Assembly: GCA_038363925.1 (NCBI GenBank)
Contig: JAQQWL010000018.1
Coordinates: 620,001-684,000 of the forward strand
Direction of reading: 5' to 3'
Source: Apiospora phragmitis
Lineage: Eukaryota; Ascomycota; Sordariomycetes; Amphisphaeriales; Apiosporaceae
DNA: 64,000 nt
The stretch's first letter is position 1. Every line of letters starts with the position of its first letter. The position numbers were made by a program, and so were the translations under genes. A model generated the notes under the pieces. That model was given only the letters and a program-made list of their open reading frames with translations. It had not been told where the DNA came from and made no database searches. Shown one piece after another: positions 20,567 through 31,956 of this stretch.

Positions 20567-22187
20567 TCACGGTGCACCTCGCCGCCTTCGTCCACGGTTC
20601 GGTCCGTCTGGTCTTCGCGAAAGGACATCGCGGAGAAGGGGGTCGTCTTTGTTCTTGTCGATGTGGATCCTCTGAACGTGCCTAAACAAATAAACAGTAC
20701 AGCCCTGCAGAAAGCTTTGTGTGGAATTTCTGGCATAGTCTGTTACCACACCTACCTCTGGAGATTGTCTGGCCTGGGAAATTTGCGTGCACAACTCGGG
20801 CAGAACGAACACACATAGCCCGGCGTCTCATGGACTAAGCCATGCCGGATCATCTCATTCTTCCGCTTGAAACCCTTCCCGCCCTCGCTCCGCGGACAAC
20901 CCTTGACCGGGCAGTAATGGGGCCAAGCCGAGGAATGGACGTTGGCGTGAGAGTCGAGCAAGTACTGGGTCCGGAACGGCGCCGCGTTGCAGCCAACGAA
21001 CTTGCAGATAAAGGTGTCTGTCGGGTTCGTTACGTTGTCGATGCTGATTCGATTCGTATTAACACCCGCGAGCGTGGTGATCTGCTGACCCGAAATGTTC
21101 GGCCTGTCACCACTGCTGCTGCTGATTTCGGGGCCAGACCGGAGCCTGTTGCCAGTACTACTGTCAGGGTCTCATCTGACACGAGTCTGACACTCGGCTG
21201 AGGCGTGCCGAGGCCGCTGCTAGGTATATAGAGCCGTGGTCCTTCCAGAAGGTGGGAGGACCAGAGTTCAGTGAATGCACACCACCCCCCCCCCCCACCA
21301 CGGGCATCTCTTCACTCTATCTGTACGACCTTGACAACTACCCGCCGGAAACGCATGCAACCTGGAAATTGGCGGGGGAATGCCGACGATGACATACCAT
21401 AACCGTGGGCATTGGTGGATGATACCGTCTGCGGGGCATGCGAGCTGCCCGTTGCTGGCATGCGGGACGCGGCGGGCGGAGGATTGAATGAGGACGGAGT
21501 AGGAGGAGGTTTATACCTCATACCTAATATCATTATTTTCCGTCATGCCACGATGGTCGCTGAATTGTTCCCCAAGTTGGGATCTAATGGGTGGCAATGA
21601 AGAGTGGCCATCGATCTCGGACTGAGGAGAACCAATCGGCGGTAGGCTAATATTGGGCGGCTTTTGTTGCCGGCGCTGATTCGTGGTGCGGTCGCCATTT
21701 GTTGGCGAGAACGTCCCTTGAGGCACAAGTTCCCTTTCCGTCGACATCGCGCGGCCCGTACGGGGCCGGGGCCTCACTGCTGACAAAGCGCTGGCGGCGA
21801 GAGACTTGAAATCTATGGCCGGTAGTATGGTCGGGCACGATTTGGGAGGCATGGCCGGGCTGTGCGTTTGCTCGTATATCTCTAGGTCGCTCGAGGCGGC
21901 TGAACTTGAGCTGCAGCCCGCCTCCTCTTCGTCTCCTTCTTCTCCCTCCTCTTCTCCGCCCTCGCCTATCGATGAGGCCAATGGCCGACTTCCCGCCTCA
22001 AAGGCAGTATCCGGCCGCTTTCCGCCGTCCAGGTATTGTATTAACACGGTATCGACCTGGGAAGGAGGTATCTTTGCCGACAATTAGGAGACTGGCGACC
22101 GGGGTTAGAAGGAAGACTGGCTTTAGGTGGCGGTATTATAGGCGGAGATGAAGGCGAGAGGTCGAATTTCGGATGAACAGCCGTCAT
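20567..22187 (-). pseudogene. C2H2 zinc-finger regulator interrupted by a solo LTR
   Basis: The likely start is ATG at 22185-22187 (MTAVHPKFDLSPSSPPIIPP). A frameshift near 22085 is needed to enter IPPSQVDTVLIQYLDGGKRP, followed by an acidic run and a Ser/Pro-rich low-complexity region. The zinc-finger part (20756-21160) reads FICKFVGCNAAPFRTQYLLD, SHANVHSSAWPHYCPVKGC, KGFKRKNEMIRHGLVH and YVCSFCPSCARKFPRPDNLQ. A 74-bp intron (20682-20755) leads to HVQRIHIDKNKDDPLLRDVL and a basic GRRRRGAP end. This order matches a conserved fungal C2H2 nuclear protein of unknown targets. LTR copy 2 sits between the low-complexity region and the fingers, and even with it removed one more frameshift is needed. 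It could survive only if the LTR were spliced out with a neighbouring intron. Confidence 0.78.
21162..21336 (+). mobile_element. Solo LTR, copy 2 (175 bp) with 5-bp target duplication
   Basis: Begins TGTCAGGGTC and ends GACCTTGACA on the plus strand, flanked by perfect ACTAC duplications (21157-21161 and 21337-21341). It matches copy 1 (12599-12767) over its whole length; the main difference is a C run near 21282-21294. A TATATAG element near 21223 could be the old LTR promoter. It lies inside the C2H2 gene on the opposite strand. Confidence 0.9.
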
Positions 22188-22189
22188 GA

Positions 22190-25100
22190 GGGGGCTATTG
22201 GGATTCGACCTTACTTTTTAGCCAGCATCTTACAGCATCCAAAAAGGAGGCTGCAAGTGTCGAATGGTATGACTAAAATAGGAGACGTACAACTGAAAAG
22301 TGCCAACGCGTGGCTAACATAGTACGGTGGACAAGGATAACGTCCCTCTGCCCTGCCCTTCAGAAGAGGACGGCAAAGGTAGCTGACAGGATCACCAAGA
22401 GTCGGTTCTCTGAAGCAAATGTTGGCAAGTCGTAAGCTCTGAGTCTGACGTGTCGTATGCTTCCAATGGATCAGGCGCTTGCACGAGGCGGTTGGGGCGT
22501 GAAGATTGATGATCCCTGGGGCGCGATGCCACAGCATCTGGCTTTCGACTGAATTAGAAAAGGGATGTAGAAGTGAAGAATACTCTATATGGAAGGGACT
22601 ACTTTGTTCCTGACGACCTTTCCCATGCTGCTTTCATCGGGGGAGCCAATAGGAAATATGCCGCGCTATCCGTCACTGCTACGCCAGTGGCCTGGGATTA
22701 GAAGGTTGACCTAGCCGTGGGAGGTCTTTTGCTTGCCCACTTCTGCGGTCCATTACCTACCAACATGCATGGCGTCCTCGGTATGTCATACAAGGCCTCT
22801 GCAGCGGTTATTGTTCAGGCCTCGCAGCTGGGCAAGCACTGCCCTGCCACATCCTAGTTTGCCTGGGGCCTGTGGTCTTGCCTCTGTCAGCAAGCCTGAA
22901 GGTACCACGGGTTAACCCCCTATTGCCTTTTGGAGCATTGTTGGCCTATTCCTGCCCTAACGCACTAACGGCCTGACTTCTTTTGCCCATCATCTTGTTT
23001 TGGGATCATCTGTTGACGCCTCTTCACATCAGTTTTCCTCCGCCCACTCATTCATTCGGGCTTGCCTTTCCGCTACCCCCAATCTACTATAGTTTAACCA
23101 AGATACCCATCTATTACGTCGACCTCCAATCTACTCGGAGCCCTCCTTGGCCTGGACGCTCACCATGGCGTAGCTCCCTGCTCGAAAAGTCCAAGGCCAG
23201 TATATTTAGCAATTCTTTCAACTGACCCGGTCCAAGATGCTAGTATGACTCGGATCAATGAACCCTGGAATGGGCTGTCGACGTATGGCTGTTTCTATCG
23301 ATCCCGATCGCTCCGATACATCTTACCAAAAATTGCTATCCACCGAAGAAATCATTTCCGAGCACATCAGACACCACCGAACGGACGTACGAAACCACAG
23401 CGCTTCATGTCTGGCTCCAACAAACCTTATCCCATAATAAACATTTCTCTCGGCTTGCCTTCCCCCATATTGCCTAGCTTTTGAGCGGGGCGCTGCCATA
23501 GGAAGCGTACTATCTCTGGTGGAGCGATATATAGTTCCTTTACTAATCGCCCATAGGAAAACAAGAGGAGGATAGAAAGGGCAACTACCTACAAGACGAG
23601 GACCCATAGCATCGTAATGAACGACCGATACCTTCCCCACCACCGTCATTACCAGATACAGAAAAAGGAAGTGAGACGAAGAAGACAAAGACGCCACAAC
23701 CACGAGTACGGCTAGCCAATGCAGAGAAGCGCGTCTGCCATGTCTAGCAAGGCCAATTCCTTCACGTCAACGCCGATGTGCTGGACCGGTACCGCCATGC
23801 CGACACAAAGAGGCGCGCCTCATCACCAACCAGGTGCTGTTCGCCTAGGCCATGGCCATGACCGCAGCGCCGTCGCAATAATCGTGGGCAAGGCCGAACG
23901 CTCCGTCTATCGGTTGGGTCGCTTCTTCGGCTCCGGCCTGCACGGGTGGTGGGCCGACCGAACGCTCGATATCGACGACGCGAGGGTGCCCCAGGGGACG
24001 ATGTACTGGTATTACCTCGAGCTGCCCTCGTTGCCGGCACTGTATGGCCAGCTCGGCGGCCGGCCTCTTAACTGAGCGCGGCGGTCAGCGAAGGCGATGC
24101 CCTTGGCTCCGGCGAGTCTTGCCGGGTCGGTGGCGGAAGACTTAGGGGACAGTTGTACGGTTTGGTTCCACCTGCTGATCGAAGCGGATACCCACGGACC
24201 GTGTCTTTTAGACTTTTCGTTTCCCATCTGGCGCGAACAGCCTTCGCTGAGTCCTGTCGAATGTGGGAGGGTGGCCACACTGCTTTTCAAAGCAAGAGAC
24301 AATGCAGGTCTGAAATGGGATATTCTTTCGAAAGTCTGTCTTGATTCCCCTCGTTTGATATTTAGAAGGTTTAATATCGATCCGTTTCAACACAATACGA
24401 AGAGTAGCACCCGGAATTCTGCGGTTCACTGCACGCGATATCGGCGCTCCTAATTACTGCTCTTCTGTGAACCCCGAACTGGCACCGAATATATACTGTT
24501 ATGATCGCTCTAACAGAAGCTGGGAGGCTCATATAACTCTCTGGAGCAGTTGATGTCTGTTATAGCTCCGGCCCTCCGTTGAGAGCAACCGGGGTGCATT
24601 GATATTGGCCCACAGCCTCTCCGTGGTCCCGGATCGCTGAAATTGGAGACGCATTGAAGGAAATGGTGTCTGAATAGTAGTGCAGTGTAAACTCGCAGAT
24701 TGTGGCTTCTATTGTTTAATATACGGCATTCGCTGCTGAAATGCTTCATTGCCATGTCACTTTATTGCCGTATAGCAGGAATATTCGTCCCTGTCGACCT
24801 TTTCGACGTAAGTTCCATTGATAATGGCTTTTTCTTTGATTATATTATGACCTTGGCTTCTTTGGTCTACTGAAATAGATGGTTAGCTTGGTACGATGTA
24901 CTTGGATAAACAGCACATACAAAGCCGTGATGCCTCGTGCATTTGTTCTTCTGGTGCCTAGGGGTATATTACTGCTCTTTCAAAATATAAGTTGACAAAT
25001 GTAAAGAATCCTCCTATTCGATGCTTCTAATCCCAATTCTCGGCGTCGTCAAGTGCCATGTGCTCGTTCAGCATTCCATTGCATCTTTCCGTTTCTTTGT

Positions 25101-25650
25101 CGAGGCGTGGTAACGTCTTTTTCTGGCGAGAAAAGGGTCTTCGCAAGCCTTGTATGCTCCGCCTACACACTGAATTCCTAACCGTTATTATTCGCGGTCT
25201 GGGGGTGCATATTAGAAGGGAAGAGTAAGTGATCGGCCGAACGTGCCGGAACCCCTTTTGCCCATATATTCTGCTGCGCAGCATATCACTCCAAGCAATA
25301 ACATGGGCCCCTAGTTGCCATAAGGAAATGGATACCTATTTGAAGTCGATTAGTTTTAGGAGGCATACATCGTAGCATAGATCTTTCCTTTTTCCGTCTA
25401 CTTTATGGCGCGTCAACCTTGCCTGATGTTCTAGTGCCGAGCTACTTGGTACGGACTGGTCCCATGCCTGGTTGTTACTATGCACGAGCAAGGATTCACC
25501 TCGAACCTACTTGTGGCCCTTCATGGTAAAATGCCGTGGTATTGCTCAGACAGGGTGCCCATGAAAGCTCCTCATCAGTGGAGTGGATGATGTACGTAAT
25601 CGGCAGCGAAGGGCAACGTTACCCATATGTAGCATAGCCTATCTGGTGAT
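22190..25650. other. Long gap without supported gene
   Basis: Many overlapping ORFs of 60-126 codons. A GC-rich block at 23720-24075 keeps one 118-codon plus ORF, but the minus strand is equally open and no motif appears. 24480-25640 is more AT-rich with no coding pattern. I see no repeat matching other parts of the window. Confidence 0.35.
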
Positions 25651-25655
25651 CTAGT

Positions 25656-25665
25656 GTATATAAGT
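25656..25665 (+). promoter_or_regulatory. TATA box upstream of the C2H2 gene
   Basis: TATATAAG lies about 120 bp before the ATG at 25779 and is followed by a pyrimidine-rich leader (TGCTTCCTTCCATCTTTCC). This is a normal fungal core promoter layout, kept although the gene itself carries stop codons. Confidence 0.55.
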
Positions 25666-25778
25666 AGGCCACGAACCCGTCTGCTTCCTTCCATCTTTCC
25701 ACAAGTCTCCTCCGTTCGATCTCAGAGATCATCGCGCCGTCGGTGCCGAAAATATATTATTCCAATTCTCCTGACGAA

Positions 25779-26811
25779 ATGTCATCCTTACCTTCGTCCG
25801 GCCTCGCGCTCGAGTCTACCGATCCGCAGGCATTGCCACAGTATCTACATCTTAGTCTTCCAACCTCTAACCTGGGTGGATACTATCTTGTCGATTTCAA
25901 CTCTGAATGTCCCCCTTCAATGTCCTCTGAGAACAACTTCAACTTCAATCATGTCTTGGGGACCTCCATCCCGCCGCCCGGCACCTCATTTGAGTCCTTT
26001 AACCTGCATGCATTATAACAGCACCACCCACTGCATGACTCCATCACCGCAGGATCGCCTCCTATGGCACTGTCGCCCCCCTTGAACCCAAAGCCCTCAT
26101 ATACATTCAGCCAAGAGGACTACAAGGAATACCCGCCGTGGCTGCCGCAGATGACGGAGAGCCACCCCCTGCACTGCAACTACTACAGCATACCTGAGCC
26201 ATAAGCGATGCATCTTCACATAGACTATTCACGGGACAACGCTCACTCGTCCGTACTGGGCAATAATGTCAAACGAAACTTCTACACAGGCAACGCCCAA
26301 CGGCGGGGCACGCCGCTCCAGAGGTTCCATGGCCGCGGCGAGGCCAAGAAGGACATCAGCGAGGAGCAGATTCCCGTGTCCAAGATCCCCAAGGCGATGC
26401 ACGTGTGCGACTTCCCCGGGTGCGAGAAGCAAACGGCGTTCAAGCGACGCGAGCACCTGCGGCGCCATCAGAATACGTAGGCATCTCTTCTATCCAAAAA
26501 GCTATCCACTTTCTTCTCACCAACAATGTATCTATAGAAAGCACGGCTTGGGGGTTCAAGTGATGTGCGAGTTCTGTCCCAAGAAGTTCAACCGACGGGA
26601 CAACTGGCGGCAGCATCTGAGGTTACATACGGAACCTGACCGCGCTATGACGCGAACGGGCTACCACAAAGAGGCGGTCCACAAGTACGAGGAGGAAAGG
26701 AATAATATCAAGCGTCGGAGACCCCCGGTGAAGAGGATCAAACAGCGTCGTGCGGTATCTGAAAGCCACCAAAAGAGACAGACGAAGAGAAGAAGAAAGG
26801 GAAGAGAGTAA
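25779..26811 (+). pseudogene. Two-finger C2H2 transcription factor with two TAA codons
   Basis: The likely start is MSSLPSSGLALESTDPQALP. The frame stays open across a Pro/Ser-rich N-terminal region except for TAA at 26016-26018 and 26202-26204; protein-like sequence (YTFSQEDYKEYPPWLPQM) lies between them, so the gene was once continuous. The first finger reads CDFPGCEKQTAFKRREHLRR then H. A 61-bp intron (26477-26537) leads to TKHGLGVQVM and the second finger CEFCPKKFNRRDNWRQHLRL then H, a textbook C-x2-C-x12-H-x3-H. A basic tail follows (NNIKRRRPPVKRIKQRR). It would be a nuclear DNA-binding protein. Both TAA codons can come from CAA by one C-to-T change at CpA. An alternative is a shorter product starting after the second stop at MHLHIDYSRDN, which would keep both fingers. 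Confidence 0.8.
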
Positions 26812-27116
26812 CTCTTCCAGGAGCATCTTGTCAACCACACCGACAGCTAGATCCGGCTTTCAAAATGGGTTCCTGTCCGAAACCCTAGCGATCACGCATT
26901 AGTTATAACCCAGTCTCGGCTTGGGGAAACGTACTGCGGCTAGCAACATGGGCGAGCACTTGCCGGCATACGTGATCTCTCCGGCTCGGTTGGTCGTGAT
27001 CCGCTATACAGCCACGGCGGAGGACCGAAAGAGACTCATAGGGAGGAGCAGATTCGATGGCAGGGCGGACACCGCCGCGCCCGAGGCCACCGCCGAAGAG
27101 GAAGTCGTGTCGTAAG

Positions 27117-27245
27117 GAGCCAGCCTGGGCGTTTCTGTGTCACCGTCCCCACAGCCGGCAGCAGCTTGTACATGCTAAGTTTTGTAGACTCCTTGGGCTC
27201 CAAGATAGGTTTTGCTCAACGTTGCTAGTCATTCTGTTTGGAGTC
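27117..27245. repeat. Old repeat fragment shared with 33.95-34.09 kb
   Basis: GCAGCTTGTACATGCT, CTCCTTGGGC and a TTGCTAGTCATT/TTGCTGGTCATT pair occur in the same order and spacing here and at 33950-34085. It lies next to repeat copy A and probably belongs to the same decayed element family. Confidence 0.6.
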
Positions 27246-27329
27246 CCACCGGCGGAGCGCAGTGCAAAAGCCTGGAAGGGATGGGCTGGTTTCCCATTGA
27301 TAGGAGTAATGCAATCACCTCGAGGTCCT

Positions 27330-28050
27330 TAACGCCAGTTCCATTTCGGCAAGCCGCGAAACCTGGGTGTTAAAACCGCCCCGCTGAACCCGCCTGGAAG
27401 TGATTAGTTCCGGAGGTATATTATGGTGATGGTACTGCGTGACAGTCGCCCCAGAGCGGTGGACAGTGTTTGCGAGGGGCCTATGCACTGACTGTTTCCT
27501 GCATGCGTTTGGTTGCCCTGTATCAAGCAGCCCCACACACATCCCTGGCGCCAGCCTGACGCTGCCTGTCTTTCGTCCCCGTGCACTCGCGATGCATGCC
27601 CAGCCCTCGCGGTGAACGTGTCTTCTTCAGCGAGCCTAGCGAGAGGGACGCTCCAGCACCGGTGAAGCCAGACTCGGCTCTGTTGCTTCTCGCCCTCCGC
27701 TCGAGGAAGTGCTTAGAAAAGCTCCGCGCGGTCCTAACCCCGCGTACCATGTGGGGTGCAAGAGTAAACTATGTAAGCGGATTGGCTCCTTTTACCTAGC
27801 CGCTACCAGCCAAGTGCTCTAGAAGAGGCACGGGCACGGAAATGGCCGACGTCACAATAAGGCTGGGTCTTGACAGAGAGCTGGCCGATAACCATTTTTG
27901 TTCCTGTCTTCCCGCCTTCCGCCTCCATCCATTTGGCAACTCAAAGAGCACCTTCAGGGCGCAAACAGCAGCTGCACAATTAAATTTGGTTGGCGACATC
28001 TCGGCGACTTCCTATGAGGAGATAGGCGTGGAGTCCGCCTCGGTCCAATC
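27330..28050 (+). repeat. Dispersed decayed repeat, copy A
   Basis: About 720 bp aligning in order with copies B and C. Shared anchors include GCCCCACACACATCCCTGGC (27511-27530 region), AGACTCGGCTC and AGAAAAGCTCCGCGCGGTCC (27715 region, also in copy C), TGTGGGGTGCAAGAG (also in B), and GGGCGCAAACAGCAG (27957, also in C). No copy holds a usable ORF, and substitutions are frequent, so the family is old. Confidence 0.75.
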
Positions 28051-28059
28051 GGTTCCTTG

Positions 28060-29900
28060 CGGCTCACGATGAGAACACATTAAATTATCGCATAGTATCA
28101 CATCCATAAATGCATGACTTAAACGGGTCACCAATGGCAACCAGATGGCCTCTGGTCAGAGGCTTGGTTTGCGTGAGGGAACACCAGATTGGGCATGGGC
28201 TGGCTTCGCACAACCCCTTTCCTGCACTTCGCCTTCACTGCCTCTGTAAATGGGGCGTGTATCGCTATCCCCGTACAGGGCTAAACGAGCTATTTCAGCT
28301 GTTGAACCTTGGCGACATGAAGTTGTGCTATTGCCACACCACTGCCTAGGCGATGCGGGGCTTTCCGGAACAAAACAGTTCAATACCTGGCCAACCTGGC
28401 CAGTATCAGGCAACCTGAATATGTGCGTCTCCACTTCATTCTATCGACACGGAACAAGCTATCTTGTGTGCGTTCTATGTAACTAATTGGCCGATGCACT
28501 GTCTCGAACAACGAACAATGTGATTGAACGGTAGTCTGATGATACGCACAGTAGCACTTTCCCAGGCCCTGGCTTATCGCGTAGGGTTACAGTCACATCT
28601 AGCCAGGCTGTGTTGTTCGCAAGTTGTTTACACAGTGGGGTAAGAAGGCTGGCACGATTGACACGGTCAGGTAAGTCAGCCCGCAAGTCAGGAACCAACT
28701 GGCTGAACCATAGAGTTTTCGCTTTTCAATCTTAGCTGTAAGAGTACATGCAGGTATTGCGGCAAACTTTATCGTCCCTTCTTCTGCTATTCAGCGAGTT
28801 ATCGACCAGAACCTTCACCGAAGTAAAGTACGCCGATGGAGTTACCTGCCTACAGTATTCGGCCATGAATCCTATGATATCTCAGCCCCTAAAGCCGCCA
28901 CCTGCAGCATTGCAGAGCTGAGGCCCCGGAAGTCGTCTTGGTCAGTCTTTTATTAGGCTCCAAGGCAAATATAGCTATCTTGTCGGGCTTACGGTGGCGG
29001 CTGAGAGAGAGGCGCGGTAAAAGATGGGGAGGGAAAAGGGCGGCCGGATGTTGTCACTGCTGATGGCGATGAGCGACCGAGGGCTTAGGTCGATGAAGAG
29101 GCGAGAACAGGGTAATAGGGATATTATAATAGCTTTATTCGGTTTCGAATTAGTGCTGATTTAATGCTAAATTATATTTCCAACCGCTAAAGGGATAATG
29201 GCCCCTAGTCAATTACGTATTACTAGTACTATTATATAAACCACTGTCGTACGTGTCTCGCCGAGTAACATACCTGACTACATTTTGTGTAGAGCGAAGG
29301 GCCCTACACTGTCCTGCCGCAATATATTTCGCATGTAGCAGCGCATGAGCCAACTCTGCTTGCATTTCCAATTGCCTTTGACGGTCCTTCGGCATTACCT
29401 AGCAGTGACAAGCGAAGGCTTCCCAGCTTCAGTGGTTTTCCTTTTTGCGCCGTTGTTATTTCCAATCTCCTGAAACGGCAAAGTTGTTGGCATGACTGGG
29501 TCTGACGACGAGTTACGTGTTGAGAACTATGCAGCCGCATATGATGTTGTGCGCTGCAGCTGCCTATCACTCCTGCAGGCTGGAAGGAGAAGAAGAGCCA
29601 AATAGTTGACCTCTTCCGGAATCATACACTGAACGAAGTTGTCGAGAAAATGGCGGGAATTGGATTCAAAGCAAGGTAGGCTGTCTCCATCTGGAACTCA
29701 CAAGTCGACCGGCTAATCAGGGTCTGGCCCAACCCAAAGCCGTCGACAGTACATCTATCATCTTGGGCAATGGAGAATCAACAAGTATAAAACCATTCAA
29801 GACAAGCAGTCCGGCGCAAATGATACACCAATCGGCAGGTGGAAGAATGGCTGACAAAGACCATCACCATTAATCATCCACAATCTCGGAACACGATCCT
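28060..29900. other. Gap without supported gene
   Basis: Short overlapping ORFs and an AT-rich patch at 29120-29240. Nothing recognised. Confidence 0.35.
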
Positions 29901-29949
29901 CCTAGTAAGAGAGGTCCAGGGTAGCTGTGGGACAGGTAGTTGGTCCAGA

Positions 29950-30327
29950 TGGGAATGTAACTGCGGCTGAACAGCTTGCCACGTCCCTTGACGACCACGT
30001 CTCGTCATACTCGCCAAGGAAGTCGTATGTAACTTTGCACGTCTGGCGCGCGGCCTCAGACTTGACGTGCATGTCCATATAGTCCTTGATCTCCTTGCGG
30101 ACCTCGTCGTTCATGAAACTTCCACCGCAAAAGACCACGGCAAACCTTTTCTCGAGACCCAACAGACGATTAATCTCCGACTTGACGGCCTCGACACGTT
30201 TGATGAAGGCCGAGGTAAAGGCTCGCCGCTGAACCTTAGGGTCCAGATCCAATCGAACGTTAACTTGCCCGACGACGACGACGGCGGCGGCGGGTACCGT
30301 CACTGAAGGGCTGCTCATGATGGCCAA
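29950..30327 (-). pseudogene. Hsp70-like ATPase-domain fragment
   Basis: The minus strand reads KRFAVVFCGGSFMNDEVRKE and later DFLGEYDETWSSRDVASCSA after an upstream VQRRAFTSAFIKRVEAVKSE helix. The CGGSF-N-EVR pattern followed by a WSS...AA end fits the C-terminal half of the actin-like ATPase fold in the divergent Hsp70-like proteins of filamentous fungi. The N-terminal ATP-binding part is absent: directly upstream the sequence turns into a zinc-finger fragment on the other strand. The apparent start codon is TTG, another sign of truncation. Assignment is from motif memory only. Confidence 0.45.
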
Positions 30328-30334
30328 TCGTAGA

Positions 30335-30480
30335 CTCCTCCACTACAACTTCAAGGCGCACCTCGAGACTCACGATGAGAAGCGAGAGTACCCGTTTCCC
30401 TACTAGTTGGAAGGCTGCACTAAGAGGTTCGTGCGGAAACCCAATCTTTCCCGGTACCACCAAAGCGTCTCTGCAGTTTC
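30335..30480 (+). pseudogene. C2H2 zinc-finger fragment
   Basis: Plus-strand reading gives HYNFKAHLETHDEKREYPFP, then Tyr and a TAG stop, then LEGCTKRFVRKPNLSRYHQS. These are the His half of one finger, a normal linker (THDEKREYPFP) and most of a second finger whose first Cys has become Tyr and whose next codon is TAG. No intact start was found. A further scrap near 30525 (HMEDGCSERFDTGTRL) may be the following exon. Confidence 0.6.
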
Positions 30481-30922
30481 GGTAGACCTTGATTGGCAGC
30501 GCATGCTAACAAAACCACCATAGACACATGGAAGACGGCTGCTCCGAAAGATTTGATACCGGCACGAGGCTACAGTCTTGGAAAGCTCGGTTTCATGGGT
30601 ATCGATACTGCACCATCCACGCAACTTCCGACACTCGCACCTCCTTCGTAACCCGCAGCCTGATCCACCGCTCAGAGGCTCCTAAATGTCCCCTTTGAGG
30701 GTGCTTCCGCTTCCTACTTGACTTTGGCAAGGTGGCGTTGGATGCTCCGCCGTTCTGTGTTATGGAACTGGTCGCGTTGAAGACCTGCGGGGATTTTGAT
30801 TATTCCTGGCTCTCCCATTATTTTTCTGTCGGAATTTATTTCGTCCCGCCTCCCTCCTGGTCTCTATATGATTGCGCCAAGTTATCATTGTCCTCGACCG
30901 ATTCCATTTTGACGTTCTCGAG

Positions 30923-31956
30923 TCAACCTCCATTCGTCAATACCTTGTCGATCATGTTGTCCATCTGCTTTAAGCTGATGGTTACTCGGCTCTCCATCGT
31001 TGTAAGGTGTGTATTCATCGAAGTTATTTGCGCCTTGAGGCTTTGTAATCCCTCGAATATGTCTGCGCTCACTTTATCGAGCCTGTTATTATGTCAGCAA
31101 TAATTATACTGACCGGTCTAGGTATTGGGAACTTACTGCTTTACAGGAGGCTCTCGATAATTGCATTGAATACCTTTCTCCTTGCAATTCTTGCACGGCT
31201 TTAGCTCGTCGCATTTAGCTTTTAGTCGTCGGCAGCTATTACAAGCCTACATCATGAGTTGTTAGTGGTATGCATAGATATTATGGCTTAGACATTATGG
31301 CTTGGATGCTTACCTTCGAGGCGCGTTGCGCCTTTCTCTTAGCTGTCGCAATGAAAACCGGGGCAGGATATGGCACCTCTGGACTCGGCGCATGATGTCC
31401 ATAGCCACCGTTGTTTTGAAGCTCATAGTGGCCAGGGAGCTGGACTGGTATTGGAGAGGGAGGCGTGTAGGCTCCAGGCGGCCGGTACGTAGCAGGCGGC
31501 TGAGGATATTGCGGGCCGTCATCGAAACTCCGGGGCCTTCGGTGGTCTTCTTGTTGGTGATTCGGATGAGACATCCCGTATGGTGTGATCGGTAGACCAT
31601 CTGGCGCATTGCCGGCCGAGTTCAGTCGGCGCAGCGGAGGGAGAATCAAGCATTCTAGAGAATGTTGATGGTGTTCGTCTATTTGAAATTGCGCAAATTG
31701 GTCTGGCTCATGTTGACGGCGTTCGCCAAGCTGGGCTTGCACTGGGTTGAGAAGCAGCTCGTCCGGACGAGAGAACGGACGGTGATGAGGAGGCGTCAGT
31801 AGGTACTGCTTCGGTGGCGGTAATTGGGGATGGTGAGGGCCAGCAGAGTGCGGGTGCTGGTGGGTTGGGTGGCTGATTTGGAGGAAGATACTGCATGTGC
31901 GCCGGAACGACAGCTGTGAGACGACGTCGCTTGGCCTCGGGCGGCCCAGACTCCAT
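30923..31956 (-). pseudogene. Zn(II)2Cys6 transcription factor, truncated
   Basis: Exon 1 starts MESGPPEAKRRRLTAVVPAH and continues in a Pro/Gln/His-rich region after a frameshift near 31860 (PYGMSHPNHQQEDHRRPRSF, then PSPEVPYPAPVFIATAKRKA). A 57-bp intron (31257-31313, with a CTAAC branch) leads to the zinc cluster ACNSCRRLKAKCDELKPC then KNCKEKGIQCNYREPPVK: C-x2-C-x6-C-x5-C-x2-C-x6-C. A second 54-bp intron (31083-31136) leads to a coiled coil, LDKVSADIFEGLQSLKAQIT. TGA at 30923-30925 then ends the frame right after NMIDKVLTNGG, before any fungal-specific middle domain. The TGA can come from CGA by C-to-T. The linker and coiled coil are where such factors normally dimerise. With both an early frameshift and a late stop it is most likely dead. 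Confidence 0.82.
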
